From Polaromonas sp943371375 (lineage in GTDB: Bacteria; Pseudomonadota; Gammaproteobacteria; Burkholderiales; Burkholderiaceae_C), in assembly GCA_943371375.1 (NCBI GenBank), contig CALRUM020000013.1, positions 1 through 64,000 on the forward strand: a stretch of 64,000 bases of DNA, in the 5' to 3' direction. Under the pieces are notes generated by a model, which saw nothing but the letters and a program-made list of their open reading frames with translations, ran no database searches and was not told the DNA's origin. The translations under genes were made by a program, and so were the position numbers. Shown piece after piece: positions 1-8,134 of this stretch. Every line of letters starts with the position of its first letter. The stretch's first letter is position 1.

Positions 1-183
1 ACAACCGACGGCGCCAGCAACACGGTGACGGTGAACATCACCGGCACAAATGACGGCCCGGTGGCCGTGGCCGATACGGGCACGGCGGTCGAAGCCGGCA
101 CTGCAGCGGGCAGCAACGCCACCGGCAATGTACTGACAAACGACACCGACGTGGATGCCAGCGACACCAAGACGGTGACGGCG
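1..183 (+). other. VCBS-type adhesin repeat fragment in inverted orientation
   Basis: The plus-strand frame from base 1 reads TTDGASNTVTVNITGTNDGP, then VAVADTGTAVEAGTAAG and a TGNVLTNDTDVDASDTKTVTA stretch. This is a typical Ig-like/VCBS repeat of giant bacterial adhesins. The similarity stops at about base 183, exactly where the minus-strand adhesin begins to make sense. It therefore looks like another part of the same repeat-rich gene placed in the wrong orientation, by real inversion or by assembly error. No start codon or complete gene can be assigned. Confidence 0.7.
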
Positions 184-911
184 AGATCGCCTCCTGTGGC
201 AAGCACCGCATTACCTTCTGTCAACGCTTTGACAGCATTGCCGACCAGGGTCGGAGCGACTACCGCGGCAGAAACAGTAGCGCCGACAGCCACAGAAGCA
301 GAAGCAGAAGCAGAAGCAGAAGCAGCGGACGCCCCAAAAGCAAGCTGATCAAGAACCGACCCAGGCAGAGCAGAAGTACCAGACGCGACAACGCCTGCAT
401 CCGCAGCTCCGTCAGGCAAATATCCCAACACCGCCTTGTCTAGGGACGTGTATTCATATGTCAGCGGTGCCAGCGCCTCCGCCGTCCTCAACAACTGAAC
501 GAAGTTATTGCCATCGTCAGACCTGATGCCCGAGGTACCGACACCTGAAGAAGGACTTACACCCGACGATGTTTCCTGCAAAAGCCTGTCAAGCGTACTA
601 CCTTCGCTGATGGCATTCAGTATCCGGGTAAGTTCCTCCACCCTCGGCAATAGCGCAGCGCTCCCGCCATCAGGCAATAGATTACCGAACACCGTCGAAT
701 CCAGCGTTACGGTTTCACGAGAGCGAAGAAGGAATTTTCCCCCCTGATCAAATGCCAGTTCCACCCGCGCGCCAGTGCTGGTGACGAGCACATCACCCTC
801 GAATACGGGATCTCCAAATTTCAGCTGTCGACGATCACCGCTTGCATTTTCAGCGAACGCGATGCCCTCAAGCACCACCACATTACCGACAACTTTGCCT
901 TCATTGGCCAT
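1..911 (-). CDS. LapA-like giant adhesin, N-terminal part with retention module (partial, disrupted)
   Basis: Large surface adhesins of the LapA/retention-module class are exported by a dedicated type I system and held in the outer membrane by their N-terminal domain. Reading starts at ATG 911 (MANEGKVVGNVVVLEG). Residues about 1-85 match the retention module (GDPVFEGDVLVTS, ARVELAFDQGGKFLLRS, ETVTLDSTVFG). A Ser/Ala linker follows, then the start of a repeat domain (ALTEGNAVLATGGDLA) near base 190. Below about 184 the frame stays open to base 1 but translates the antisense of a VCBS repeat, so the true protein probably ends its recognisable part there. The rest, normally thousands of residues ending in RTX repeats, is not present. 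The Shine-Dalgarno is weak (GGGA). It lies downstream of its exporter genes on the same strand. Assignment of the N-terminus is secure; continuity to base 1 is not. Confidence 0.75.
   Translation of the reverse strand, partial: MANEGKVVGNVVVLEGIAFAENASGDRRQLKFGDPVFEGDVLVTSTGARVELAFDQGGKFLLRSRETVTLDSTVFGNLLPDGGSAALLPRVEELTRILNAISEGSTLDRLLQETSSGVSPSSGVGTSGIRSDDGNNFVQLLRTAEALAPLTYEYTSLDKAVLGYLPDGAADAGVVASGTSALPGSVLDQLAFGASAASASASASASVAVGATVSAAVVAPTLVGNAVKALTEGNAVLATGGDLAVTVLVSLASTSVSFVSTLPVALLPAAVPASTAVPVSATATGPSFVPVMFTVTVLLAPSV
294..323. repeat. Hexanucleotide tandem repeat, five copies of AGAAGC
   Basis: Five perfect head-to-tail copies of a 6-bp unit lie in the adhesin linker and encode alternating Ser-Ala on the minus strand. 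Unit gain or loss would keep the reading frame and only change linker length. Confidence 0.9.
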
Positions 912-921
912 GGCGAATCCC

Positions 922-959
922 AAACGGAGTTACTACACTGGATTCAATGTAGTCCGTTT
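922..959. promoter_or_regulatory. Interrupted inverted repeat upstream of the adhesin start
   Basis: AAACGG (922-927) pairs with CCGTTT (954-959), and ACTACA (932-937) pairs with TGTAGT (948-953), with a 4-nt bulge and a 10-nt loop. A second small palindrome, GTACC-GA-GGTAC, lies at 977-988. Both are in the 92-bp gap between the LuxR-type gene and the adhesin, so they may be an operator for that regulator or an mRNA hairpin limiting adhesin translation. There is no T-run, so it is not a standard terminator. Confidence 0.4.
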
Positions 960-1003
960 CACCATTTAAAAAAATTGTACCGAGGTACTACCCGAGACCG
1001 AAT

Positions 1004-1660
1004 TCAGCGGGACTCAGAGGTGCGCCCGTTGACTATGAGGGATAGCTGAAGCCGATCCCTGACCTGAAGCTTATCGAGAATAGCGCCAACATGGGCCTTG
1101 ACGGTACGCTCAGTGATGCCAAGTGCCTTGGCAATTTCCTTATTGCTCGAACCCCGCGCGAGCGTACTGGCGACCTCCTTTTCGCGTTCGGTCAGATTTT
1201 TCGACCACGCGCCGGGCTCACCCCCACTCGCACCAGAAGTGGTCTGAATGCGACTCGTAGCACTGATCAGTCGCTGCATCAATGGCTCACCAATCCAAAG
1301 CCCCCCCTGCAGCACCACGGATGCAATCTGAATCAGGAGCTGCGCCGCGGCGTGAGTATTGCAATATCCCCGGGCACCAGCGGAAAAAGCAGCGAGGGCT
1401 TCCTCGTCGGTCGGCCGATCACTGAGAACAATGCAGGGAGTTTGACCGAACTGCAGCCCAAGGCGTTCCAGTTGAACCTGCAACGGCACACCTTGCTCCA
1501 GCCTCAGCCAGACGAGACTCACTTTAGCGGCATCGGCCTTGGCTCGCGCGGTATCTAATTTGCCAGCCTTTCCCGTCCGAAAGGCCTCGACCCAGCGTGG
1601 GAGCATGCGACCTTGGAGGCAAAGAAATAGACACTGCGGCTCCTGATTTCGCACGGCCAT
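1004..1660 (-). CDS. LuxR-family response-regulator-like transcription factor of the adhesin locus
   Basis: A 218-residue protein with a C-terminal LuxR/FixJ helix-turn-helix (about residues 150-210: LTEREKEVASTLARG, SNKEIAKALGITERTVKAHV). The N-terminal 120 residues resemble a receiver domain (IVLSDRPTDEEALAAFSAGA, then RGYC), but the strand that should carry the phospho-acceptor Asp reads SLVWLRLE, and the conserved Lys is missing. It is therefore probably not controlled by phosphorylation. It starts 5 bp after the membrane fusion gene and precedes the adhesin, so it is likely cotranscribed and likely regulates this locus. The regulatory target is inferred. Confidence 0.85.
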   Translation of the reverse strand: MAVRNQEPQCLFLCLQGRMLPRWVEAFRTGKAGKLDTARAKADAAKVSLVWLRLEQGVPLQVQLERLGLQFGQTPCIVLSDRPTDEEALAAFSAGARGYCNTHAAAQLLIQIASVVLQGGLWIGEPLMQRLISATSRIQTTSGASGGEPGAWSKNLTEREKEVASTLARGSSNKEIAKALGITERTVKAHVGAILDKLQVRDRLQLSLIVNGRTSESR

Positions 1661-1665
1661 GCCGA

Positions 1666-3081
1666 TCAGCGCTCTGTAAAGGCAGCTTGCTTTGCCTTTA
1701 AAACCGGCTTGAGAAGGTAAGACAGTATGGATTTCTGACCTGTGATGATGTCAACTTCTGCCACCATGCCAGGAATAATAGGCAGCCCCTCACCGAGTTT
1801 GGACTTTTCAGTTCGTACCCGTACCGTATAAAAAGTATTACCTCGCTCATCAGTCACCGAATCGGCCCCTATAAATTCCAGCTTAGCCTCAAGACCGCCA
1901 TAAATGGAAAAATCATAAGCAGTGAACTTAACCAAAGCCCTATCCCCGGGCCGCAGAAAGGCAATGTCTTTAGGCAACACCTTGGCTTCGAGCAGCAGGT
2001 TTTCTTCCAAGGGCACAATTTCAATGATGTCTCTGCCTGGTTGAACCACACCACCCACGGTATTGACCAGAAGACGCTTAACCGTACCCCTGACCGGTGA
2101 GCGCAGCGAAGACTTGTCCACCTTGTCCGCAAGCCCGACTCCACCTGCAGAGCTCACATTGAGCTTCGCAAGGGTTTCGGATAGCTCCTTACGTGCCTCG
2201 CTCTGAAAATTCAGTGTTATCTCCTGAATCTTGCGCGACGCTTCTGCCACGGCCGCCTGGGTTTTCGAAATTTGAGCGGAGGCCATCTCCCGCTCGCCCA
2301 GAAAGCGCCCCGTATCCCGCTCAAGTCTTAACAATTCCACTTCCGAGACGGCACCATCCTTGAGCAACGGTTTTGTATAACCCAGCTCTTTGGCGGTTAA
2401 CTCATAGGCCCTGGAAGCCTGCTCTCGCTTCGCTCGCGCTTCGACAAGCTCCTGCTGGCGCTGCGACAACTGCTGCTGGGCTATGGCCAGCTGTGCATTG
2501 AGCGTGGACGTACTGGCTTCATAAGCCCGCCCCTCTTCCTGAACTGTTTTGGGTGCCTCTGAAAGCGCTTCAGGCGGAGGTATGAACGCCACGCCCTCGG
2601 CGAGCGCACGGACCCTCGCCGCCTTGGCCAACAGCGCCAGATACTGCACCCGATTTTCCTTCACGGACGAGTCGAAGCGCGTCGTATCAATATTTACAAG
2701 TATCTGCCCGGCCTCGACAACCTGTCCCTCTTGGACCAAGATCTCCGAAACGACACCTCCATCCAAGCTCTGCATGACCTGCAACTGCCTGGATGGAATT
2801 ACCTTGCCTTCGCCTTTGGTAATTTCATCGACCTCCGATAAACCAGCCCACAACAGCGCCAGCACCAAAACCACCCCGAGGCTTTTCACGAGCATCCGAG
2901 CGCGCAAGGGCTCCTGGTCCAGCATCGCGCGATCTGCATCGCCACCAAAACCGGCATCCATGCGTCCGTCATCCTGTTGCCACGACGCGAAAGTGCGCTC
3001 AAGGCCCGGCTGAACCAACCTCTTGCCCGAAGCCAGTAGCGAGATCAGAGGACGGATCCATGAGGTCCATCGTGGGTTCAT
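1666..3081 (-). CDS. Type I secretion membrane fusion protein, HlyD family (LapC-like)
   Basis: The periplasmic adaptor of a type I secretion system links the inner-membrane ABC exporter to a TolC-type channel. The 471-residue protein has a cytoplasmic N-terminus, one transmembrane segment near residues 63-80 (KSLGVVLVLALLWAGL), a biotinyl-lipoyl-like hairpin (GGVVSEILVQEGQVVEAGQI), a long alpha-helical coiled-coil hairpin at about 190-310, and the HlyD-family C-terminus (PGMVAEVDIITG). Its start overlaps the stop of the exporter gene by 4 bp (ATGA), which indicates translational coupling. Its substrate is probably the adjacent retention-module adhesin. No TolC/LapE gene is in the window. Confidence 0.93.
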   Translation of the reverse strand: MNPRWTSWIRPLISLLASGKRLVQPGLERTFASWQQDDGRMDAGFGGDADRAMLDQEPLRARMLVKSLGVVLVLALLWAGLSEVDEITKGEGKVIPSRQLQVMQSLDGGVVSEILVQEGQVVEAGQILVNIDTTRFDSSVKENRVQYLALLAKAARVRALAEGVAFIPPPEALSEAPKTVQEEGRAYEASTSTLNAQLAIAQQQLSQRQQELVEARAKREQASRAYELTAKELGYTKPLLKDGAVSEVELLRLERDTGRFLGEREMASAQISKTQAAVAEASRKIQEITLNFQSEARKELSETLAKLNVSSAGGVGLADKVDKSSLRSPVRGTVKRLLVNTVGGVVQPGRDIIEIVPLEENLLLEAKVLPKDIAFLRPGDRALVKFTAYDFSIYGGLEAKLEFIGADSVTDERGNTFYTVRVRTEKSKLGEGLPIIPGMVAEVDIITGQKSILSYLLKPVLKAKQAAFTER

Positions 3082-5276
3082 GAAGCTTTCCCTATCCGGC
3101 CAGCCTTGAGCGCCTCAATGACTTGCTCGTACGGTCCATCAGCAACAATGCGCCCCTCATCAATGACAATAATTCGATCCGCCAAATCCAACAACGTATT
3201 CCTGTGCGTGACCACCACCATGGTCTTGTGTTTGGCGTAGCTGCGCAAGCGTTCTTTGAACTGCGCCTCAGAGGAAAAGTCCATGGCCCCAGTGGGCTCA
3301 TCAAGCAGCAATACAGGCGGCTCAAGCAACACCGCGCGAGCAATTGCCACGCCCTGCCTCTGGCCACCAGAAAGAGACTCTCCGCGCTCCCCAATGATCA
3401 TGTCGAAGCCCTGAGGATGGCGGTTGGCAAACTCGATCAGGCCGCCCACTTCTGCCGCGGCCAGGATCGCGCCATCATCTGCGTAGGGCGCCGCTATCGC
3501 GATGTTGTCACGCAACGTCCCATAAAACAGCATGGCGTCCTGCTCAACATAACCCACATTACGCCTCAAATCAGCTGGGTCGAGTTGCCGGAGATCGATA
3601 CCGTCCATGCTGATCGCACCCATGGAGGGCGTATACAGCCCAAGTATCAGCCGCTGCAGAGTTGTCTTGCCAGAACCTACCCGGCCAATGACAACAACGT
3701 TTTCACCCGGCTTAATCCTGAACGACACCCCGCGCAAAGCCTCCTGTGTACGCCCAGGGTAACTGAAATGCACATCGTCAAACACGATCTCTCCGGCGAT
3801 GTCCGGTCGGTGCACAAAGTTTGTCTCTCCAGAGCGCTCGCCCGGTTTTTTCATCGTATCTTCCAACGAAGCAAGGGCCGTCTTGGCGTTTTGATATTGC
3901 ATCAACAACGCAACAATCTGACCCAATGGCGCCATGGCTCGCCCTGACAACATCGTGGCCGCGATGAGCCCGCCCATTGTCAAAAAACCCTCGTGGATCA
4001 AATAAACTCCAGCCACAATCATCACGATGTTAATGAGCTGTTGCAGGCTGGAAACGACATTGACGACAGACGACGAAAGCAGACGCAATTGCGCACTAAC
4101 CCGCGCCAGAAAAGCGGCGGTGTCCTCCAGTTTCGCCTGCATCTGACTTTCCGCTCCGTGGGCCTTTATGGCCTCCATCGCAGTGAGCGTTTCAACCAAA
4201 GTAGCGTTTCGCATAGCCGACGCTCTGAAAGTGGTCTCAGAAAGCGCGTGCATCTTGTTTTGAACGACGTAACTGTAAGCAACGACAAGAAATACACCCA
4301 CGAGGGGCGGAATGACAAGTGGCCAGGAAATCCAGCCGAGAACCAGGAAAAACAGGAGGGCAAAGGGCAAGTCAACAACAGCAATCACCGTAGCAGAGGC
4401 AATAAAGTCACGCACTGACTCGAAGGACCGCAAAGTTGCCGCATAGGAACCAACCGACGGGGGGCGATCTGAGAGCCGCATCCCGAGCACCTTTTCCATG
4501 ATCAAGGTAGATAGCTTTATGTCTATTCGGGATCCAGCCAAATCCACAAAATAACCGCGCATGACCCGAAGAAAATAATCAATGACGAGCACCAGCACCA
4601 GACCGAAAGCCAACATCCATAAGGTTTCCACCGCAAAGTTGGGGACCACGCGGTCATACACATTCATCGAGAACAGTGGAAACGCGAGCGCAAACAAGTT
4701 GATTAAAAGAGCCGCCGCAAGAATGTCTCGGTAAAGGGGAAACTGATCTCTAAAGGCCCCCCAAAACCAGTGCCGTTGAGGGATATCCGCCAATTCGGGG
4801 GTTCGCTGGTCAAATCGGAAGTTCGGCCGCGAGAAAATAGCGATGCCCACATAACGAGCAAGCAATTGCTCGCGGGGCAGGATCACCACGCCCTGGCCTG
4901 CCTCGGGGAAAAGCAGGTTTGCCGATTCTCCGCTTTCATCCCAGCCCAACAAAAGGCAGGCGCCATCGCCCTCCAGGAGTAGCACCACCGGCAATAACGC
5001 GGCGTCAATCTTCTGAAGCGGTCGGCGCAATATCTTGCAGGAGAGCCCCGCACGCGCTGCAGCTCGAGCAAACAGAGAGGGGGGCAATCCGGTCTTGGGG
5101 AGCGGGAGGCCGGCAGAAAGCGCCGCACGGGTACTCGGTCGGCCATGTATCCGCGTCAACTCCACCAAGCAGTCGAGCAAAGGATCGTGATGCAACAAGT
5201 CCTCGCGCAAGCCCTGAGCCAAATGGCTGGCTTCGCTTTTTTGACTGGTTTGCAAGGGCACGTTCATGTCACTCAT
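3078..5276 (-). CDS. Type I secretion ABC permease/ATPase (LapB-like)
   Basis: An exporter half-transporter of 732 residues. Residues about 20-150 form a C39-peptidase-like domain, which in adhesin exporters usually docks substrate without cleaving. Residues about 165-440 form the membrane domain, with segments such as ILAAALLINLFALAFPLF. The nucleotide-binding domain has Walker A GRVGSGKTT near residue 530, signature LSGGQRQ, and Walker B VLLLDEPTGAMD. It is the first gene of the minus-strand adhesin operon, ahead of the HlyD-type adaptor, a LuxR-type regulator and the adhesin. A TACAAT-like -10 lies upstream, but no convincing -35. The export substrate is inferred from context. Confidence 0.93.
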   Translation of the reverse strand: MSDMNVPLQTSQKSEASHLAQGLREDLLHHDPLLDCLVELTRIHGRPSTRAALSAGLPLPKTGLPPSLFARAAARAGLSCKILRRPLQKIDAALLPVVLLLEGDGACLLLGWDESGESANLLFPEAGQGVVILPREQLLARYVGIAIFSRPNFRFDQRTPELADIPQRHWFWGAFRDQFPLYRDILAAALLINLFALAFPLFSMNVYDRVVPNFAVETLWMLAFGLVLVLVIDYFLRVMRGYFVDLAGSRIDIKLSTLIMEKVLGMRLSDRPPSVGSYAATLRSFESVRDFIASATVIAVVDLPFALLFFLVLGWISWPLVIPPLVGVFLVVAYSYVVQNKMHALSETTFRASAMRNATLVETLTAMEAIKAHGAESQMQAKLEDTAAFLARVSAQLRLLSSSVVNVVSSLQQLINIVMIVAGVYLIHEGFLTMGGLIAATMLSGRAMAPLGQIVALLMQYQNAKTALASLEDTMKKPGERSGETNFVHRPDIAGEIVFDDVHFSYPGRTQEALRGVSFRIKPGENVVVIGRVGSGKTTLQRLILGLYTPSMGAISMDGIDLRQLDPADLRRNVGYVEQDAMLFYGTLRDNIAIAAPYADDGAILAAAEVGGLIEFANRHPQGFDMIIGERGESLSGGQRQGVAIARAVLLEPPVLLLDEPTGAMDFSSEAQFKERLRSYAKHKTMVVVTHRNTLLDLADRIIVIDEGRIVADGPYEQVIEALKAGRIGKAS

Positions 5277-5660
5277 TTTTATTGGTCTTGATGATCGACC
5301 TACCCCATATTGAGAACCGCGCAGGCGTAAGTAATTGTAATAGAATCAAGCACTTGCCGCCATGATTGCAAGTCCAGTTCATGAGTTTTCCGACGCCTCT
5401 AGTGACATTCCTGACGCGATGGTGGCCCTATACCAACAGTCCAGCAGATCACGCCCGCGCCCATACGACGCTGCCTTGACCAGAGGCGGACTGATAGTTT
5501 ACGCGACGCAAGGTAAATCAGATTCGTGAATTACCCCAGAGAGTGAACAAAAGAGCCCACTCAAGCAAAAGTCGGAGGGTCGCAGCAAACCCAAATTAGG
5601 CCGCCCCCTGCCAATACACCACCACGGACAGGCATCCCTGCGCGGAAAAGTCTCCAATGA
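5277..5660. other. Non-coding stretch between the adhesin operon and the tRNA terminator
   Basis: I see no credible gene here in any frame. The part nearest 5276 should contain the promoter of the secretion operon, but no strong -35/-10 pair is visible. The remainder shows no recognisable repeat or RNA. Confidence 0.5.
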
Positions 5661-5664
5661 AAGC

Positions 5665-5691
5665 AAAACGCCCACATAAAGTGGGCGTTTT
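5665..5691. terminator. Bidirectional rho-independent terminator after tRNA-fMet
   Basis: A perfect 11-bp stem, AAAACGCCCAC (5665-5675) and GTGGGCGTTTT (5681-5691), with loop ATAAA. U-runs follow on either strand. It lies 28 bp beyond the 3' end of the tRNA and should end transcripts from the tRNA and from the ribosomal cluster. Confidence 0.9.
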
Positions 5692-5718
5692 TCTAACTGA
5701 CTCTTTCAGCCAGGATAT

Positions 5719-5795
<77 letters not shown>

Positions 5796-5805
5796 ATATG
5801 TATTG

Positions 5806-5811
5806 ATTATA
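5806..5811 (-). promoter_or_regulatory. TATAAT -10 box of the initiator tRNA gene
   Basis: A perfect TATAAT on the minus strand lies in the 18-bp gap between the rplQ stop codon and the tRNA, placing the predicted start about 5 nt before the mature 5' end. The -35 would lie inside the rplQ 3' end and is weak, so the tRNA may also be cotranscribed with the alpha operon. Confidence 0.65.
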
Positions 5812-5813
5812 GC

Positions 5814-6218
5814 CTAGTCTGCTGATTTAACGCCGTCATTGGAGACGTCTTCTGCAACTTCAGGACGGTCAACGAGTTCCACAAAAGCCATCGGCGCATT
5901 GTCGCCGACACGGAAGCCCATTTTCAGTATGCGTGTATAGCCACCAGGCCTGGCTTTGTAACGAGGCCCGAGTTCAGCAAAGAGTTTTACCACCATGTCG
6001 CGATCACGCAGGCGGTCAAATGCCAGACGCTTGTTTGCAAGTGTCGGCTCCTTGGCCAGAGTGATCATGGGTTCAACCACGCGACGCAGTTCCTTTGCCT
6101 TCGGCAAAGTCGTTTTGATCGCTTCATGCTGAATCAGGGAATTCATCATGTTGCGCAGCATGGCCAGCCGGTGAGAGCTGGTCCGATTGAGTTTACGAAG
6201 TCCGTGTCCGTGACGCAT
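5814..6218 (-). CDS. rplQ: 50S ribosomal protein L17
   Basis: Last protein gene of the alpha operon. L17 binds 23S rRNA near the polypeptide exit tunnel. The 134-residue sequence opens with the diagnostic MRHGHGLRKLNRTSSHR and continues LRNMMNSLIQHEAIKTT. It follows rpoA after 79 bp, a gap that contains a GC hairpin at 6275-6289. The C-terminal tail is a little longer than in E. coli. Confidence 0.98.
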   Translation of the reverse strand: MRHGHGLRKLNRTSSHRLAMLRNMMNSLIQHEAIKTTLPKAKELRRVVEPMITLAKEPTLANKRLAFDRLRDRDMVVKLFAELGPRYKARPGGYTRILKMGFRVGDNAPMAFVELVDRPEVAEDVSNDGVKSAD

Positions 6219-6274
6219 AGTGCTTTCCTTTCATTTGTATTTCAGGCAGCCGTATCAGGTACTGCCCGTGCACT

Positions 6275-6289
6275 GCCCCCAAGGGGGGC
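6275..6289. other. GC-rich hairpin between rpoA and rplQ
   Basis: GCCCCC (6275-6280) pairs with GGGGGC (6284-6289) across a 3-nt loop. No T-run follows on the minus strand, so it is not a terminator. It could be an mRNA stability or processing element between rpoA and rplQ. Confidence 0.4.
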
Positions 6290-6297
6290 TTCTTCAA

Positions 6298-7287
6298 TTA
6301 ACGCTTGTCAAGGCCTGCTGGGGGCCAGCTTTCCAGTCGCATACCCAGCGTCAAACCGCGGGATGCCAATACTTCCTTGATTTCATTGAGCGATTTCCGG
6401 CCAAGATTTGGGGTCTTGAGCAGTTCGTTTTCGGTCCGCTGAATCAGGTCGCCGATGTAATAGATATTTTCTGCCTTCAGGCAGTTGGCTGAACGAACGG
6501 TGAGCTCGAGCTCGTCCACTGGACGCAGCAGGATAGGATCAAACTGCTGTGAGCTGCGCTGAACTGGCGCGTCAAATGCAGCCAACTCATTGCCTTCCAG
6601 CTGGGCAAACACGGCAAGTTGCTCAACCAGAATTTTGGCTGACGCACGGACTGCATCTTCTGCAGTCACAGCGCCGTTGGTTTCTATTTCAAGAACCAGC
6701 TTGTCCAGGTCAGTACGCTGCTCAACGCGTGCACTCTCCACGGTGTAGCTCACTCGCTTGACAGGCGAGAACGAAGCATCCAGGACGATCCTGCCAATGG
6801 ACTTTGTTGACTCGTCGCCATAACGCCGCATGGTACCGGGAACATAACCACGGCCATTTTCGACCTTGATTTGCATGTCGATTTTTCCGCCATGGGACAA
6901 ATTGACGATCACATGCTCAGGATTGATGATCTCAACATCATGAGGGGTCTGGATGTCGGCCGCGGTAACCGGACCTTCACCGTCTTTACGCAAGCTCAAG
7001 GTCACTTCATCACGGTTATGGAGCTTGAACACCACACCTTTGAGATTGAGCAAGATGTTGACTACATCTTCCTGCACGCCGTCGATCGACGAGTACTCAT
7101 GCAACACGCCGGCAATCGTGACCTCAGTGGCCGCATGACCAACCATCGACGACAGCAAAACGCGGCGCAGGGCGTTGCCCAGCGTGTGGCCATAACCACG
7201 CTCGAAAGGCTCAAGAGTCACCTTTGCGCGGTTGGCAGCAAGCTGCTCAACATTGATTGTTTTTGGTTTCAATAGATTTGTTTGCAT
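6298..7287 (-). CDS. rpoA: DNA-directed RNA polymerase subunit alpha
   Basis: The 329-residue alpha subunit nucleates RNA polymerase assembly and contacts UP elements and activators. The N-terminal domain (EPFERGYGHTLGNALRRVLL) and the C-terminal domain (about residues 255-320, LRPVDELELTVRSANCLKAE and TPNLGRKSLNEIKEVL) are both complete. Length is normal. It sits between rpsD and rplQ as in the standard alpha operon. Confidence 0.99.
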   Translation of the reverse strand: MQTNLLKPKTINVEQLAANRAKVTLEPFERGYGHTLGNALRRVLLSSMVGHAATEVTIAGVLHEYSSIDGVQEDVVNILLNLKGVVFKLHNRDEVTLSLRKDGEGPVTAADIQTPHDVEIINPEHVIVNLSHGGKIDMQIKVENGRGYVPGTMRRYGDESTKSIGRIVLDASFSPVKRVSYTVESARVEQRTDLDKLVLEIETNGAVTAEDAVRASAKILVEQLAVFAQLEGNELAAFDAPVQRSSQQFDPILLRPVDELELTVRSANCLKAENIYYIGDLIQRTENELLKTPNLGRKSLNEIKEVLASRGLTLGMRLESWPPAGLDKR

Positions 7288-7382
7288 GCATTCTTCCTCT
7301 CAATACCCTCGGCTCGTTACACCGATAAGGTCGGGTGAAGCGACCCTGCGACTACAGTGCCCCGTAAACGCAGGAACGAAAA

Positions 7383-8006
7383 TTAACGTGAATACAGCTC
7401 GACAATCAACGACTCGTTGACGTCAGCAGCGAACTCGTCGCGATCGGGCACTTTCTTGAAGGTGCCTTCACCCTTGTCAATGCTGACATCGACCCAGGCA
7501 GGCATACCAACCTGTTGGGCCAACTGCAGGGCTTCCGCAACGCGGGTCTGTTTTTTGGACTTTTCGCGGACAGCGATCACATCGCCCGTTTTAACCATGT
7601 AGGACGGAATATTGACCGACCCGCCGTTGACGGTGATCGCCTTGTGGGACACCAGCTGACGCGCCTCCGCACGGGTTGAACCAAAACCCATCCGATATAC
7701 GACGTTGTCGAGGCGAGACTCGAGAATGAAAAGCAAATTGGCGCCGGTATTGCCTTTTCGGCGATCGGCTTCCTCGAAATAGCGGCGGAATTGCTTTTCC
7801 AGGACGCCATACATGCGCTTTACTTTTTGCTTCTCACGGAGCTGCAAGCCGAAGTCCGAGGTCCGCATGCCGGATGTGCGGCCGTGCTGACCGGGCTTGG
7901 AGTCAAATTTGGCTTTATCGCCAATGGCTCTGCGAGCACTTTTCAGGAACAGGTCCGTGCCTTCACGGCGGGATAGTTTGGCCTTGGGGCCGAGATAACG
8001 TGCCAC
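7383..8006 (-). CDS. rpsD: 30S ribosomal protein S4
   Basis: A primary 16S rRNA-binding assembly protein of 207 residues. It starts MARYLGPKAKLSRREGTDL and carries an S4 RNA-binding domain near residues 97-157 (SRLDNVVYRMGF, ARQLVSHKAITVNG). It is the cysteine-free form without a zinc knuckle. In E. coli S4 represses the alpha operon; whether it does so here cannot be seen. The 128-bp gap before it, after rpsK, is longer than usual for this cluster. Confidence 0.98.
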   Translation of the reverse strand: MARYLGPKAKLSRREGTDLFLKSARRAIGDKAKFDSKPGQHGRTSGMRTSDFGLQLREKQKVKRMYGVLEKQFRRYFEEADRRKGNTGANLLFILESRLDNVVYRMGFGSTRAEARQLVSHKAITVNGGSVNIPSYMVKTGDVIAVREKSKKQTRVAEALQLAQQVGMPAWVDVSIDKGEGTFKKVPDRDEFAADVNESLIVELYSR

Positions 8007-8134
8007 TTGAATTCCTTATGTCATCTGCTGCAGAAACTGCAGGAGCCTTCGGTATGAACCTAACGGCGGTGGGCTTGGTGAAAACCTGCTCGGTCAGGTC
8101 GCATCAGATGCAAGCCAACCGGGGCAGACCGAAC

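Noticed and set aside
25..348. Plus-strand open frame of 107 codons at the window start
   Set aside because: It is chimeric: its first part is a VCBS fragment and the rest is antisense to the adhesin, ending in low-complexity Ala/Glu residues.
1091..1558. Plus-strand frame of 155 codons opposite the LuxR-type gene
   Set aside because: Antisense to a well-supported gene; no family features.
3123..3947. Plus-strand frame of 274 codons opposite the ABC exporter
   Set aside because: Composition is that of antisense of an ABC ATPase; no start context or motif.
6275..6289. GC hairpin between rpoA and rplQ as a terminator
   Set aside because: No T-run on the minus strand and rplQ must be read; kept only as a possible mRNA element.
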